From Nemania diffusa (lineage: Eukaryota > Ascomycota > Sordariomycetes > Xylariales > Xylariaceae), in NCBI GenBank assembly GCA_038501195.1, contig JBBPUQ010000010.1:1009501-1073500 (forward strand): a DNA stretch of 64,000 bases. The letters run 5' to 3'. Shown piece after piece: positions 10,201-20,922 of the stretch; position 1 is the first letter of the stretch; each line of letters starts with the position of its first letter. The notes beneath the pieces are model-generated. The model did not search any database. It had not been told where the DNA came from and was given only the letters and a program-made list of their open reading frames with translations. Both the position numbers and the translations under genes were made by a program.

Positions 10201-11240
10201 CTACGCAGGAGAGCTTGGTCGATCGCTAAAAAAGCTATCAACTTCCGAGACACCAGTCCCAAAATCCTCAATGTCACGTGGATTGGGTATTTCCTCCATC
10301 GATAAAGCATCAATGATATCATTAGGTTTGGGCGCGCCTCTCTTCCTCGAGCGTTTCCGGGTGTTCTCCCATAAGGTGTTGCAAAATTTAGGACTACTCT
10401 CTTCAATCTCATGTTCCTGCTTCTCGCGATCCCAGAACAGTAAGTACCTTGGCACAGTTGTCAAGGGCAAAAACTAACAAAGATACTAGGGCTGAAGATG
10501 CACTCCACCGTTACTGCGTAAGGGGGTGGAAGCTGCGGTTATGCCAGAGTCCTGGGGGCCGCCCGCTGGGTGTGGAGTTGAAAACATGCATGACGAGCTG
10601 AGGTGGCCTCCGCTCTTTCGTGGCTTCTCCCTGTTCTCTATCTCTCCCCCTTACACTTGGTCCCTCAACCTTGGGAACGTAACAACGGTTTCTTTCGTCA
10701 AAGACGCGATGGAGGTCGGCCCGTAACGTTAAGAAATGCCCTGGCCCGTCAATCGGGGCACTGGAGAACGACTGTATCGGCGAGTACTTTTGCACTTGGT
10801 TGAGGCGCTACCAGTCGTCCTCGCTGGTAGGGACTAGGTGGGCCATCTCCAGGCCGTCGGCGTAGTTGGACACCAAACAGAGCTGAGCTGTCGGCTCTTC
10901 GACGCGTGTCGCTGACGCAGCTGACGCAGCTGCTGCCTATGTTTCTTACAACGGTGGTAGGCTTTTATGTGGGAACTACTAATGACGGAAAATAGGTTAA
11001 GCGGACTAGGTAGCTGGAAGAAGTACTCAGGTGGGCGTAGGATGCCATCGTCCTGTCGCTCGACTACTATGGCTCCGCTGCGGTCCGCCGAGAAAAAGTC
11101 ATCGTTCTAAAGATTCCCAGTTAGGATGCCGCATGCTACCAGCGCTGTATCGAAGTCAATGCTACCGCCGTCGAAGGCGGGCAGCGAGAGAAGCGTTGCG
11201 AGGTGGATAAGCTCGATCGTGCGGTGCCGTTGTGCTGTTG
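10201..11240 (-). pseudogene. Broken HNH-endonuclease-domain gene
   Basis: The minus strand still shows an HNH_2-type domain: MAHLVPTSEDDW (first His block) is followed directly by an in-frame TAG at about 10807-10809. The frame then continues through a segment ending TLRADLHRVFDERN and YVPK (second His block), then LWHNRSF. Another in-frame stop follows near 10511. Upstream, a matching N-terminal segment (DFDTALVACGILTGN) is interrupted by a stop and is out of frame with the HNH core. The C-terminal low-complexity tail is still readable at 10201-10470. In intact fungal relatives these blocks are continuous. At least two stops and one frameshift make it non-functional. Intact homologues have no well-established role. 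Confidence 0.75.
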
Positions 11241-11590
11241 CCGGACGGTGGTTCGGCGTCCTATTTGCAAGTGGTTCTAGATGGGGTATGAACCTCTTTT
11301 TCTTTTCATATGAGAATTCATGAAATAAGGGTTATCGGGTAGCTAATACGTGTTTTGATTAGGTCAGCTGTGGTTACACTTATACTTGCACTTTGGTAGG
11401 GCAATTACTTAGATAAGTTACATGATAATGTCCGTGCTCAATTTTCATTTATGAAGCCCAAGTCCGAGTGGTAACTGTCGGATTGATTGTAGACTAGCGA
11501 TACCTTACAAAGAACGAGAGATGCTAACAAAGTTGATTAATTTACATCAAGACTCATATGCTCTTCTATTTGGCTATATTCTGGCTTGAA
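11241..11590. other. Intergenic
   Basis: AT-rich spacer between the HNH relic and the 3' end of the HET gene. No gene or repeat recognised. Confidence 0.4.
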
Positions 11591-14040
11591 TTATCTGATT
11601 CTGATATTCTTAACAGTTGCCCCTGAAGACCCCGTCTCCGGCATGTGAAAGAATGCCGGCCCGACAAGTCTATAAGTCATCTCTCCATTCTCTTCTACTT
11701 CTCCTTCATTAGAATTGCTCCCTGGCGGGCTTTCAACCCGTCGCAAAACAAAATGGATATCACAACCTTCAAACACAGCCACTTTGTCACCAACCTTAGA
11801 CCGTTTAGGGGCCATGCCAATACGACCGCCTTTAGTGATGCATAAGCGGCAATGCGCCGTTGTTTCTATAGCTCTCTTCAGGAAAGCTTGATACTCCGCT
11901 GGCGATTCCCTCTGTGTTACCTGGGTTACGCCCTCCTCAGCATTCGATAACTGATCTTTCAGGGACATAATATAGTTTAAAAACTCGTGGAAGCCCGTTC
12001 GTAAAATCCGGGTTTCTTGGTCGTCTTCACTATTAACGTCGCCACCTGCTTCTGTTGTCGTAGAGCTTCCCGCGTTATCTTTTAAGTTTAAAGTACCTAG
12101 GCTATCTTGTAATGCCGTTGTTGGGTCTGAATCTTTTGGGATCGAATTCTTGTGTTGGACTTTCGGCTGAGCGAGAACGTAAAAGAGCTGTTCAAAAATC
12201 TCTTCGGGGTCTCTAGGGGAGAAAGCCCCGAATATCATACCAAATCCACTGACTATAGTATGGAGGAATCTCGTTATACTGACACCGTTGAGAGTTACTT
12301 GGAGCGCTTCCAGGACCACATCGTTGGCGAATTCGATGTCATCTAGAATGGCCCCAGAGATGACGAGGGTTTGGTTGCTTTCATCAATTTGTATATGCGT
12401 CGGTGTTTCGCCCGACCATCTAGCCGTGTCGCTTCCGGCAGTTCGTTTTAAGTTCTCCCAGTGCTTGAATTAAGTTAGAACATGGTGCAAAATAAAGCCT
12501 GTAGATAAGGGACATACAGGAACCCACGAAGGCCATTCGTCGTCCTCCTCATGAAACCCTGCCTGTAGCAGGACCTCGATCCCCTCGCCCCTATCAATGA
12601 ATAGCTTGGCAAACCTCGCAAAAGTTCGTTCTACTGAATCCGAGGGCGCATAACTCACGTGCTGGGCAAAGAATGCGCCGTCGCGCGCCAAGCCTAGTAG
12701 CGCATAGATTTTGTCTCGGGGATCTGTCGCGTCGAAAGAACCAACCGTAGCCAACACCTCGATCAATCTACGCTGGGGCCGGCCTCTTCCTGTGAAAATT
12801 CTCTCGCGAAACATCGTCTTCGCGTTCGCGGATCCCACGAGCCTCTCCTTCAGCGTGTCCTTATTGTCCTCGTCCGAGTCGCACCACGCGGCATTATAGC
12901 TCGAGTTCATAGAGGCGCTGTACTGATCCAGAAGATGATGCGCGAAAATCAGCGGCGCAGCATCTCCTTCTCCGCTGCCGAACCAGATATGCAGGTTGTT
13001 GCCAAGCGTGACCTCTTGCCGAATCCAAACGCGCCTGAAATAAGGCGATGCGAATAATCTCCGCCAAGAATCCCAGAGCGGACTGTCTTCGCGAGGGAGT
13101 CCGAAGCTTTCGAGATACAGCTTGTTCTCTCCAAACGCATTGACCAAAGCAGTGCTCAAGGGTTCATCTTCGTTCTTAGTGAGCTTCGTCGTCTTCACGT
13201 TCGAAATCGAATTGAACGGCCCGGTGTATTGCCCCAGCTCGGATCCGGCCTTCTCTTCCGATTGCTGATGCTGTCGATAAAGCAGGCTCGCGCGCATGAT
13301 CTTGGGGACTAGCTCGTTGATATTGCTCTGGTCCGGGGCAGACAACGGTAAGTAGGCAATCACCTTCTCCGCCTGCTCGTACACGCGCTTCATCAGGCCC
13401 AGCTGGACCTTTTTCTCTCCGTAGTCACTCTGGTTGATGCACTATAACAGCTGGAGTCAGTAATTACTCTTTTGCGTAGTTCTACAACTCTCGAAACATG
13501 TTCCCGAAGCATACCCCTGAGACATTTCGGGAGCTCTCAAGTTACTAGAAAGGGAAAAAAATGACTCTAGCGGTAACTCACTAGGGCGTCAATCCACAAC
13601 TTGCGACCGCTACGCGGTAGACGAAGTGATCGTAGCGCCGCATACAGGTTCTTGGTGACGGGCAGCGGCACTCCGCCATCCATAAAGATGTGCTCCGGAT
13701 CACTTAGATCTCCCCAGACGTACGAGAGGGCCTCGTACCGCTGGAACGCATGCATGCGGCGTTCGGGGGGATCGGACTCAAAGTCCATGTCTAGGTATAT
13801 CGGGAATTGGGATTGGGCCTCGTCGCCATCGGCAGATTGCTCAGCCGTGACGAACGAGAGGTTTTCGACGGGGGGCGGGGTAGAATTAGGAAATCTACCA
13901 TGGTCGCAGTCTAGGTCCGACGTGATTAGCCCAAAATAGATGTCGCTATCATCCGGACTTCCAGGTGCAAGGAGTAGAATGCGGATTGAGGTAGCATTAG
14001 GTAGAGGTTCGTAGATATCATAGTCTACCGATGAAGCCAT
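11591..14040 (-). CDS. Heterokaryon-incompatibility (HET) domain protein
   Basis: Exons, read on the minus strand: 14040-13582, 13441-12518 and 12463-11591. Introns are 140 and 54 bp, the second with a clear CTAAC branch; 751 aa. HET domain blocks: YEALSYVWGD (102-111), LWIDALCINQ across the first splice, RRVWIRQEV, and DPRDKIYALLGLA. The canonical PSWVP block ends exon 2. HET domains trigger or signal cell death after fusion of unlike hyphae (family knowledge). The remaining C-terminal 290 residues are acidic and low-complexity in places and end with a segment (CDIHFVLRR...YRLVGPAF) that matches the usual HET C-terminal layout. A TTG lies 12 nt upstream, but ATG 14040 is the only normal start. 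No NACHT/WD repeat is attached. Neighbours are an HNH relic and a kinase-like gene. Confidence 0.92.
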
Positions 14041-14592
14041 CGTGAAAAGCAATCACACAGTTAGTTTGTTGAACGCCGCAGAGAAATAGGTGAAACAGTG
14101 CGATCAGGCTCGTGCAAAGATCTACTGAGATCTGCATATACTAATTATATCTATACCCCGGACTAGCCGCGTCTTTAGGCTTGCTAGGAGCAGCGGAGGC
14201 AGGGCCTAGCTTTGCTACGAACTAAAGGCAAATACCTATTCCATGTTGTCGTTTTCAATCATAGTGATAAGTAACAAAAATAATATCACGAAGCGGACTG
14301 TGCGAAAATACAGGTGTCCCAAGCTTATAAATATACGAACCACAGTCTAGAGACTTGGTCATTCTAAGGACTTTACGGATCTTCTCTCAAATTAAGATCG
14401 AAAAGAATCTGGAGGATCGGCCTGATGTGTCTAATAATAGTACGAAACAGCTCTAGTAGGTATCAACCCCTAGTAACTAGACTAACTTAACTTAGTAGTT
14501 TCTGTTCTATTTGATGATTCGTATATCTTTAGCTCTATATTTCTATAACTATAGGCTACTATCTCTAAGGCATCACTTTATTTATTATAACA
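14041..14592. other. Upstream of HET gene; AT-rich
   Basis: Probably holds the HET promoter. No other feature seen up to the solo LTR target site at 14593-14597. Confidence 0.4.
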
Positions 14593-14597
14593 AGGGA

Positions 14598-14991
14598 TGT
14601 CACGTACAAGAGTACGATCGAGCTTAGCAAGTGGAATTGAACCAGTGTAACCAAAACGATCCTGAAAGGTGTATTGAAGTGAGGCCTACCGAGTATTCTA
14701 GTTACTCTGGCTTCCTGATTCTCAGGCTCTATATATACACATACGCTCCCAGTAGACACCGAGATCGGGCTCGGTGCTTCGCACCCGAGCCCCGATCTCG
14801 TGATCGCTTCCGCTCGCCCGCAATAGTAAGCGCCCGCAATAAGTGGTGATCCTGACAAGTGGTGTTGTGGGCAGTGGAGAGGCTTCCGCAGAAGCCTCTT
14901 TTCAGGCTCCTTTATTAGGTAAGCTCACCTGGGTGGATCTTATGACCCGACCCTTTGGGCTCGCCCCACTAGACCTACTTATACCGTCACA
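14598..14991. mobile_element. Solo LTR (394 bp), not RIP-mutated, with 5-bp target duplication
   Basis: Begins TGTCACGTAC, ends ACCGTCACA, and is flanked by perfect AGGGA duplications (14593-14597 and 14992-14996). It aligns gap-free along 394 bp with both LTRs of the element at 37540-45713: the internal TAATAG/CAATAG anchor is at offset 223 in all three. Where they differ, this copy keeps C or G and the others have T or A. It is therefore a product of LTR-LTR recombination of the same family, and it is close to the ancestral sequence. It contains a TATATATA motif and two hairpins (14760-14800 and about 14880-14897), probable promoter and RNA-processing signals of the element (inference). Confidence 0.95.
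14760..14800. repeat. GC-rich hairpin inside the solo LTR
   Basis: The arm CGAGATCGGGCTCGGTG pairs with CACCCGAGCCCCGATCTCG across a CTTCG loop, with two single-base bulges. In the RIP-mutated LTRs the same positions have lost pairing through C-to-T and G-to-A changes. Confidence 0.75.
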
Positions 14992-14996
14992 AGGGA

Positions 14997-15421
14997 ATAG
15001 TGAAGAATTTGATTAACTAGCTACCAACGACCTAGTCAAAAATATATCTCGGTAAGCTATCAGGAAATTAGGTTAAGGTAGCTTCCACTCAAGGTGCCAT
15101 CATTGCTGCTTTATCTCTCGAATGTTTCGTATGCCATAGAAGATAGGTATCAGGCTTATGTCAACTCGAAGTAGTTAGCTAAAACAATTAACTGTACTCT
15201 ATTCTATCCCACTATTTAAGCTTTTCGGTAATCGAACATCCTGACCACGATAAATAAACATCCACCGAAATCCTCGATGTACCATAGCACTATAATACAT
15301 TGCACCTGTAAATATAATACGATATCCAACTACGCTAGTGAAAGCTGTTATCAAATGTCAAGCCAGCAATATAGAATTATCTACACTCAGAATATCTCTA
15401 GTGGTAATAGTAGGAGTAGTA
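14997..15421. other. Intergenic
   Basis: Spacer between the solo LTR and the 3' end of the kinase-like gene. No gene seen. Confidence 0.4.
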
Positions 15422-16693
15422 TCAAACATCGAAGATATACTTCTGGACTAGTTCGGAAATATATCGATCAGTCTCTTCGGGGATATCCGGATAGGTTTGC
15501 TGTGATTTTTGCCTTAAAATAGAGAACAGGTTGGAAAGGCTTGGCCGACGGTGTGGGTTTTCAGAAATACATCTCGCCACTAACTTGACCAGTTCGGGGT
15601 CGAGATTTGGATCCAGAAGATTGTCGCCCCTCTTGTCCCTTACGAGTTGTTGGAAATCTCTTCCGTGGCAGATGAGCTCAGATATAACCTAGAATTGAGT
15701 TTTCAAGGTTAACTGTAGTTCCATCAAGGTGGTTTGAAAAAAAGTACTGAGGCATAGAAATACTAGCCAAGTTAGCACGTACACTACCAACCGCCGAGAT
15801 GTTCTCTTCAATAGCAAATTCGTTAGGATTAGCCAATCCGAAGTCGATAAGCTTCAGCAGAGGAAAGCGACGGTGTTCATTTCGGTCCAAGTCTGCAAAC
15901 ATAACTGATATTGCGGATTAGGAATCTCTCTCACACAATTTGTGTAAACTAGCGAGGAGAAAAACATACTATTCCCGCTATGCATATCACCATGTTCCAT
16001 CGTCATGCGAATGCGATTACTGACTTCACCTATAGTTTCGAGTATTTGATCACTCGGCCCTTTAGGCTCCTTGCTGGGGTCACCGGGTGGGTAAGCCATC
16101 CCGATACAAGCTCTAGTAACTAAGGCCGCGTTAGACAATGCGTGTAAAAGAATGATCTCTAACTGAAGATACCGAAACAGTTTCCAGGAAAAAGGGATAC
16201 ATTTAACCTACGACAAAAAAAAATGGCCCAAAGCACACGATTTGGCATATTTCGCGAACGGCGATAGCGTGTCCTTAATTTCTCTTGGAAGCGATCAAGA
16301 GTTCCATTTTCTAGATATTCCGTAATAATTGTGTTTTCATTAATCCACCTAGTACTTCTACCGGGTTGGAAGGATATTTTAATCCGGGTAACAATATGTT
16401 CAGCCCATTTTAACAGCTACAGACGGATTAATATGAATTTCTGTTTTCTTGTAAGAAAGATTGATATCTACCTCCAATGCCTCCTTTTCAGAGGAAATAT
16501 CTTCCTGTCCCCATGTCATGCCTTTGACAGCAATTCTTTGGTACTCGCCTGGTTGGGCATTGCTATTTCGGAAAGCTAAGGCAACGCCAAAGGCTCCGGT
16601 TCCTGCGATCGTTTCGAAGAAATACCCAGGTTCCCTCGAGAAGAAATTTTTGAGCTTGTTGGCGAGCTCCTCCTCTTCTTGTTCTAACCTCAT
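15422..16693 (-). CDS. Kinase-like protein with HGD catalytic loop and no activation segment
   Basis: Exons (minus): 16693-16472, 16416-16215, 16119-15970, 15904-15783 and 15688-15422. Introns are 55, 95, 65 and 94 bp and all phases close; 320 aa. N-lobe: glycine loop GTGAFG (31-36) and the VAVK-type Lys57 (RIAVKG). Catalytic loop: HGDMHSGN (184-191), with HGD in place of HRD. The metal-binding DFG is at 212-214. Only about 12 residues separate DFG from the helix that normally follows the APE motif (ENISAVGSVISELI), so the activation segment and APE are absent. C-lobe helices follow, including VARCISENPHRRPS (the conserved Arg region). The donor of intron 2 (GTCGTA) is weak, so that junction is less certain. 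It may be an atypical active kinase; substrate unknown. Next to the HET gene and solo LTR. Confidence 0.85.
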
Positions 16694-18171
16694 AATGTCA
16701 TTACACGATGGAAGATTGCCTGGATATTACGGTGTTCTGTGTGAAATTCGCGCGTTCATTTAAGAGGCATGGGTTAATATGATTCGAAGGCGCTATTCTG
16801 AAGGTCTTTTTGTGGCTCTCAAAGAGGTTCTATTATAATAATCATTCTATTGTTGCGGTGTCCGGTTTCGGAAATTGTTACGAGAACAAAGGAATACTCA
16901 AATATCATGTATCCAAGTCTCCATACGTTCAAGAATTTTGCCTTGCTTTAAAGTATTTAATTGAGCTACTTAATATTTAAATCTGTTTACATATAGCATT
17001 TGTAGACTGATTGTATTGAAATATGAGTGGCTGTTAAAGCTGGTGGCTGGGTACTTTACCTTACACACATTCGCCATATATCCTAGAAGTACCACTGTCA
17101 GGCGATAAAGTCGCAGCTAGGTCGCTATAGGACCCCTAGGAGTATTTGTATCAATTACTACTATTATATAAGGAGTAGAGTCCTCCCCTTTTCTGGAAGA
17201 AGTACTCAGGAATCAATGATATTGAGCCCTACCCCTATACTGCTACCTAAGTGCTACCTAGCTGCTTGTGCTTGTGTGACCTATCTTCACTCTGGACCAT
17301 ATCCCCTGACAACCACCTTATCATACACAATATATCTACTGCTCATAACCTACTATTCACCAGACTGTAGACGGCGTCGGTAGATAGCCTTCAACTGGTG
17401 TCCTTAGATTGGCGCCTTCTACATGAAGTCATCCTAAGATAACTTCCTCGAGATGATTTCTTAAGAAACACCCATTTCTTAACAGATGAAGTTAGCCAGT
17501 TTCTTACTATTCAGCCAACCTAAACCACGACTTTAGAGTCCATTTGGCCTTGTATTATCCGAAGTCGCGACAGCAACAATGTACAACAAAAATTCATGGC
17601 AAGCTAGGGAAAGAAAATTCACTCTTCTCCCTTGATGAGTTCTGGTTGCGCTTAACGCCCAATGGCTTAGACTGCTCCTAAGTAATGCTCATCCTTTTCA
17701 AAAGGAAGACACTAATATTTCCTCAAATTTCTAAGCGGCGAAATGCATCGAGAGTGTCACGGTCCCATATATAAGGCCTTCAAACGGTCAAGGTTCCCAC
17801 CTTGGCAGCGTTCTACTTTTGCTCTACATCAGTGATGTTGTGGCTTAGCGTTGCAGTTTTGTTCCATGACAGAGAGTTATCTAGGCTCCGCGATATTGCA
17901 TAATGCTTATTTGTCAGGACACCGAATGAAAAACTAAAGATAATCAGTTTAATACTCGGAATGAGCACTAGTGAACAAAATTTTATGTAATGCTGTTTCT
18001 CATTTTCTTAAACAGCCTCCATCTCTTTTGAATATTCCGAAAGTACCTTTATCTCCCAAGCTATAACAAACAGACAATCATCGGCTCCTATTATGGTCTG
18101 CTTGGTTACTTGGGGTTCCCTATCTATGAATCATGATGGCTACCGCTGACGCTAGGTGGCGTCCCACTGAT
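16694..18171. other. Long intergenic stretch without a recognised gene
   Basis: Contains the promoter of the kinase-like gene. At 17193-17210 it carries an exact 18-bp match to 11014-11031 inside the HNH relic, so a small fragment of that gene or element may lie here. Otherwise nothing is supported. Confidence 0.35.
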
Positions 18172-19116
18172 TTATCCTTCAAGCATACTCTCTAAAGTTT
18201 CAGCAGGTGTACGCTTTGGCGCGGCAAGCTCTAGCACCTGTTTGCTAGTTGTGGAAACAGTGCACAGCCCCTCAGTCAATGGCTTCAAGGAGCTTCTAAT
18301 GCTTAGCATGATGTTCCTCGGTACCGGACTGGCGTCAGCGAAAGCATCAACGAAACTAGTGTCGCTGAAGACAACATCCTCGACCTTAGCGCCAATGTGC
18401 TGCTCAACCAACTTCACAACTTGGGCACCAGTCACGTCCACTGGTCCGTTGATAACATATTTGGCCTTGTTATGTGGGGTAGGGTCTTGCTGAGATAGTA
18501 AGACAGCTGCGAGTACACCAATCTCGAAGGGGTCGATAATGGCAATAGGTGTATCTGCCGGTCCAATGAGAGCGAGCGGACTTTGCTTTCCAGTTTTTCG
18601 GTATTGGTTGATGAGTCCAGCAGCAGTACCGAGGTAGAGCTGGGAGAAACAGTTGGGTTGAAGCGACGTCCACTGCAGGCGAGCGAATTCGGGGGTGCTC
18701 AAGAGAGCTTCAAGCGCCCAATGCGTGCGAGCGTAGAACGCATCACAATCCGGCCGGACGTTGCGGGCCGCCGTGGAAATGCGCACGAGATACTTGACGC
18801 CCGCCTCGAGGGCGGCGATGAGGAACGTCGACTCTTCAGTGAACTGGCTCGGCTGGGGCTGCGACGCGACGAACGCCCGGACGACCTCGTTTTCGCGGAG
18901 CCAGTCGGGAGTGACCTCGATCCAGTTCTTCTCGACCACTTCGACGCCGGGGAGTTTGGCAAACCCCTGCGCTACGGCGCCATTTGCAGAACGCGTGAGG
19001 GCAACGATGCGGTGGCCGGATAAGACGCTGCTCGTCTCGCGTAACTTTGATAGAGTCTCGACAACACCGCGACCTGTGTTGCCAGTCGCACCAGCGATGA
19101 GGATAGTAGGAGCCAT
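18172..19116 (-). CDS. NmrA-like NAD(P)-binding protein (atypical SDR)
   Basis: Single exon, 314 aa. The N-terminal Rossmann motif is GATGNTGRG (8-16) after a beta strand. The body follows the NmrA/HSCARG layout: a second strand ending VVEKNW, a segment with FVASQPQPSQFTEES and LIAALEAGVKYLVRIST, and a substrate half with LQPNCFSQ and ALIGPADTPIAIIDPFEIG. The usual SDR catalytic Tyr-x3-Lys is not evident, as expected for this family, which includes NADPH sensors, isoflavone-reductase-like enzymes and ergot-type reductases. Function could therefore be a redox sensor or a reductase. It lies divergent from the secreted propeller gene, 1.8 kb apart. Confidence 0.88.
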   Translation of the reverse strand: MAPTILIAGATGNTGRGVVETLSKLRETSSVLSGHRIVALTRSANGAVAQGFAKLPGVEVVEKNWIEVTPDWLRENEVVRAFVASQPQPSQFTEESTFLIAALEAGVKYLVRISTAARNVRPDCDAFYARTHWALEALLSTPEFARLQWTSLQPNCFSQLYLGTAAGLINQYRKTGKQSPLALIGPADTPIAIIDPFEIGVLAAVLLSQQDPTPHNKAKYVINGPVDVTGAQVVKLVEQHIGAKVEDVVFSDTSFVDAFADASPVPRNIMLSIRSSLKPLTEGLCTVSTTSKQVLELAAPKRTPAETLESMLEG

Positions 19117-20922
19117 GGCTGATATATGATAATCAAGATGCTGGTTGAATGATCAGATTGGATTTGGGACGCGAGCATCAACAGCAATAGATAGGCCTTC
19201 TCTTGTCCTACTTATAGCAGAGACATGATAGCTTATTTCGACCCCATCGCATGGGGTATGATACCGATCGCCCCGGCTTAAATCTACAATCAATTCTGGT
19301 CTTGGTGTGATGATAAGCACCGGGGTTTGGATTAGACCGTCTATACGACAGTTCGACATGGTCGTCCCGTGCCTTTGTGGATGACCCCCCGTCCTGCTCG
19401 GAGAGATTTAAGGTTTGCTTACAAAGTAAACTGTGAAGTAGCTTTGTAGGCATGTATAGATTTATTCGGATGCAGTCTATACTCTTAAACGCGACGTAAA
19501 AACATACATATCGCGCTGCACAGCCTTAAAATATTTTTACAGTACTTCTAAAGACTTGAGTCATACAGTAGATGGAAACTAGTCGGTTCAAGACTTAAGT
19601 AGGTCTATGAGCACTATGATCTACAAATTACAAGGTTAGGTAAATGGCAGCCGGGGGGTGTTAGTCACGCCGCCCGGAATTCCGCTAATGGAGACATAAA
19701 AGATGCAGCTTATAAATCAGATAATGGTACTTAAAGTCTCTCCCAGAAATAAGCTAATTATGGAAGGCGAACTGAAATAGGATGTATTCACCTTTTTAAC
19801 AAATATATATATTACAACTTCAATTAAAAGAAGCAAGGATAGTTGTCTAAAGATACCGTATACAGACGCCGTGTGAGGATAAACCTATAACGCGACGGCA
19901 TTTCTAGGCGTTATCTACTCTGTATTACAAGTAACATTTAGACAGGGTGTGTAAACATCTTCTATAGAAAGTCCCATATCTAGCCCCGACCTGCCTCCAA
20001 AAGGCTTTGATCAACTGCTCGGTATAAGTTGCCTGCTGACTTATCGCGGCGGTGCACCGGTTCTCCGGTTCTCCGTTTTACTCCGACCCCGTATCATATA
20101 AATATACGGACCTTCGGCGTCCCTTCATTGACGGAACTCAATCCGGACTCTCATATCCGGCCTGAAAAACCATTCAGCATGGAGCACGCTTTAAGTCTGT
20201 CCCCGCCACTTGTCCCGCTTTACACTACGCTGTCTCTCCTTTATTTACACCTTACTTAAACTTGTCGGCTTACCGAACCATCCCTTCATTTAAACTAGTT
20301 GTTACTAATGTTTATAAGTCTGCGCGAACTACTAACATGGCTTTTAGAGTTATAAAGAAATCCTTTCCTCGACTTCTGTTTATTTTACAGGTGCAGGACA
20401 AGATCTCGCCTTTTGCTTATTTAAATACGTCTTTTTCTGTTAAATACTTCTCACCTTTTTATCCTTGAGTTCTTTATCCTTAGTCTCTATTGTGGGCCAT
20501 TTAGTCGAACAATCAGGGAAATCGTCGGCCAAGAATTACGCAATAGGTATTTTCCCGTACTTTCCATGTGGGCCGGGTGCTTAATATGCCGATGATGGTA
20601 CGAGGTTAAACACGTTAAACATGACACTAGTGCTCTCGTGTAGGTAAGTGTACTAAATACGTAAGAGTAGGCAGATCTAAATACCTGTTCGGGCGGTTAG
20701 CTATGCATCATTCTTAATGACAAATGCCGGAGATTGGTGGATCTTTAATAAAACGCATTGACCGAGGGCCACGCAAGCTGCTTAAACAGGACTGCTATTT
20801 ACCTGTGATCGTATTTTAAAAAAAAAGTTAAATATTAGAAGACGCCTTATAACGCGGTTAGAAACAATGCTTAAGCAGTGACTCATAGATCTCGTTGGTG
20901 GCTTCGCGTGTCCAACACCTTC
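19117..20922. other. Divergent promoter region, no gene recognised
   Basis: 1.8 kb between two divergent genes. The open stretches at about 20029-20468 are short, lack conserved motifs and sit in AT-rich, polypyrimidine sequence. I found no relic that I could name. Confidence 0.35.

Noticed and set aside
12464..12517. HET gene ending at the stop near 12470 (shorter protein)
   Set aside because: A 54-bp intron with GTATGT donor and CTAAC branch removes the stop and joins WVP to a frame that continues 290 residues to 11591.
15422..16693. Kinase-like region as a pseudogene with scattered stops
   Set aside because: Removing four introns with acceptable splice signals gives one continuous 320-aa frame with all core motifs, so it is called intact.
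20878..20922. Longer start for the propeller protein at a GTG
   Set aside because: Not ATG; the ATG at 20923 directly precedes a good signal peptide.
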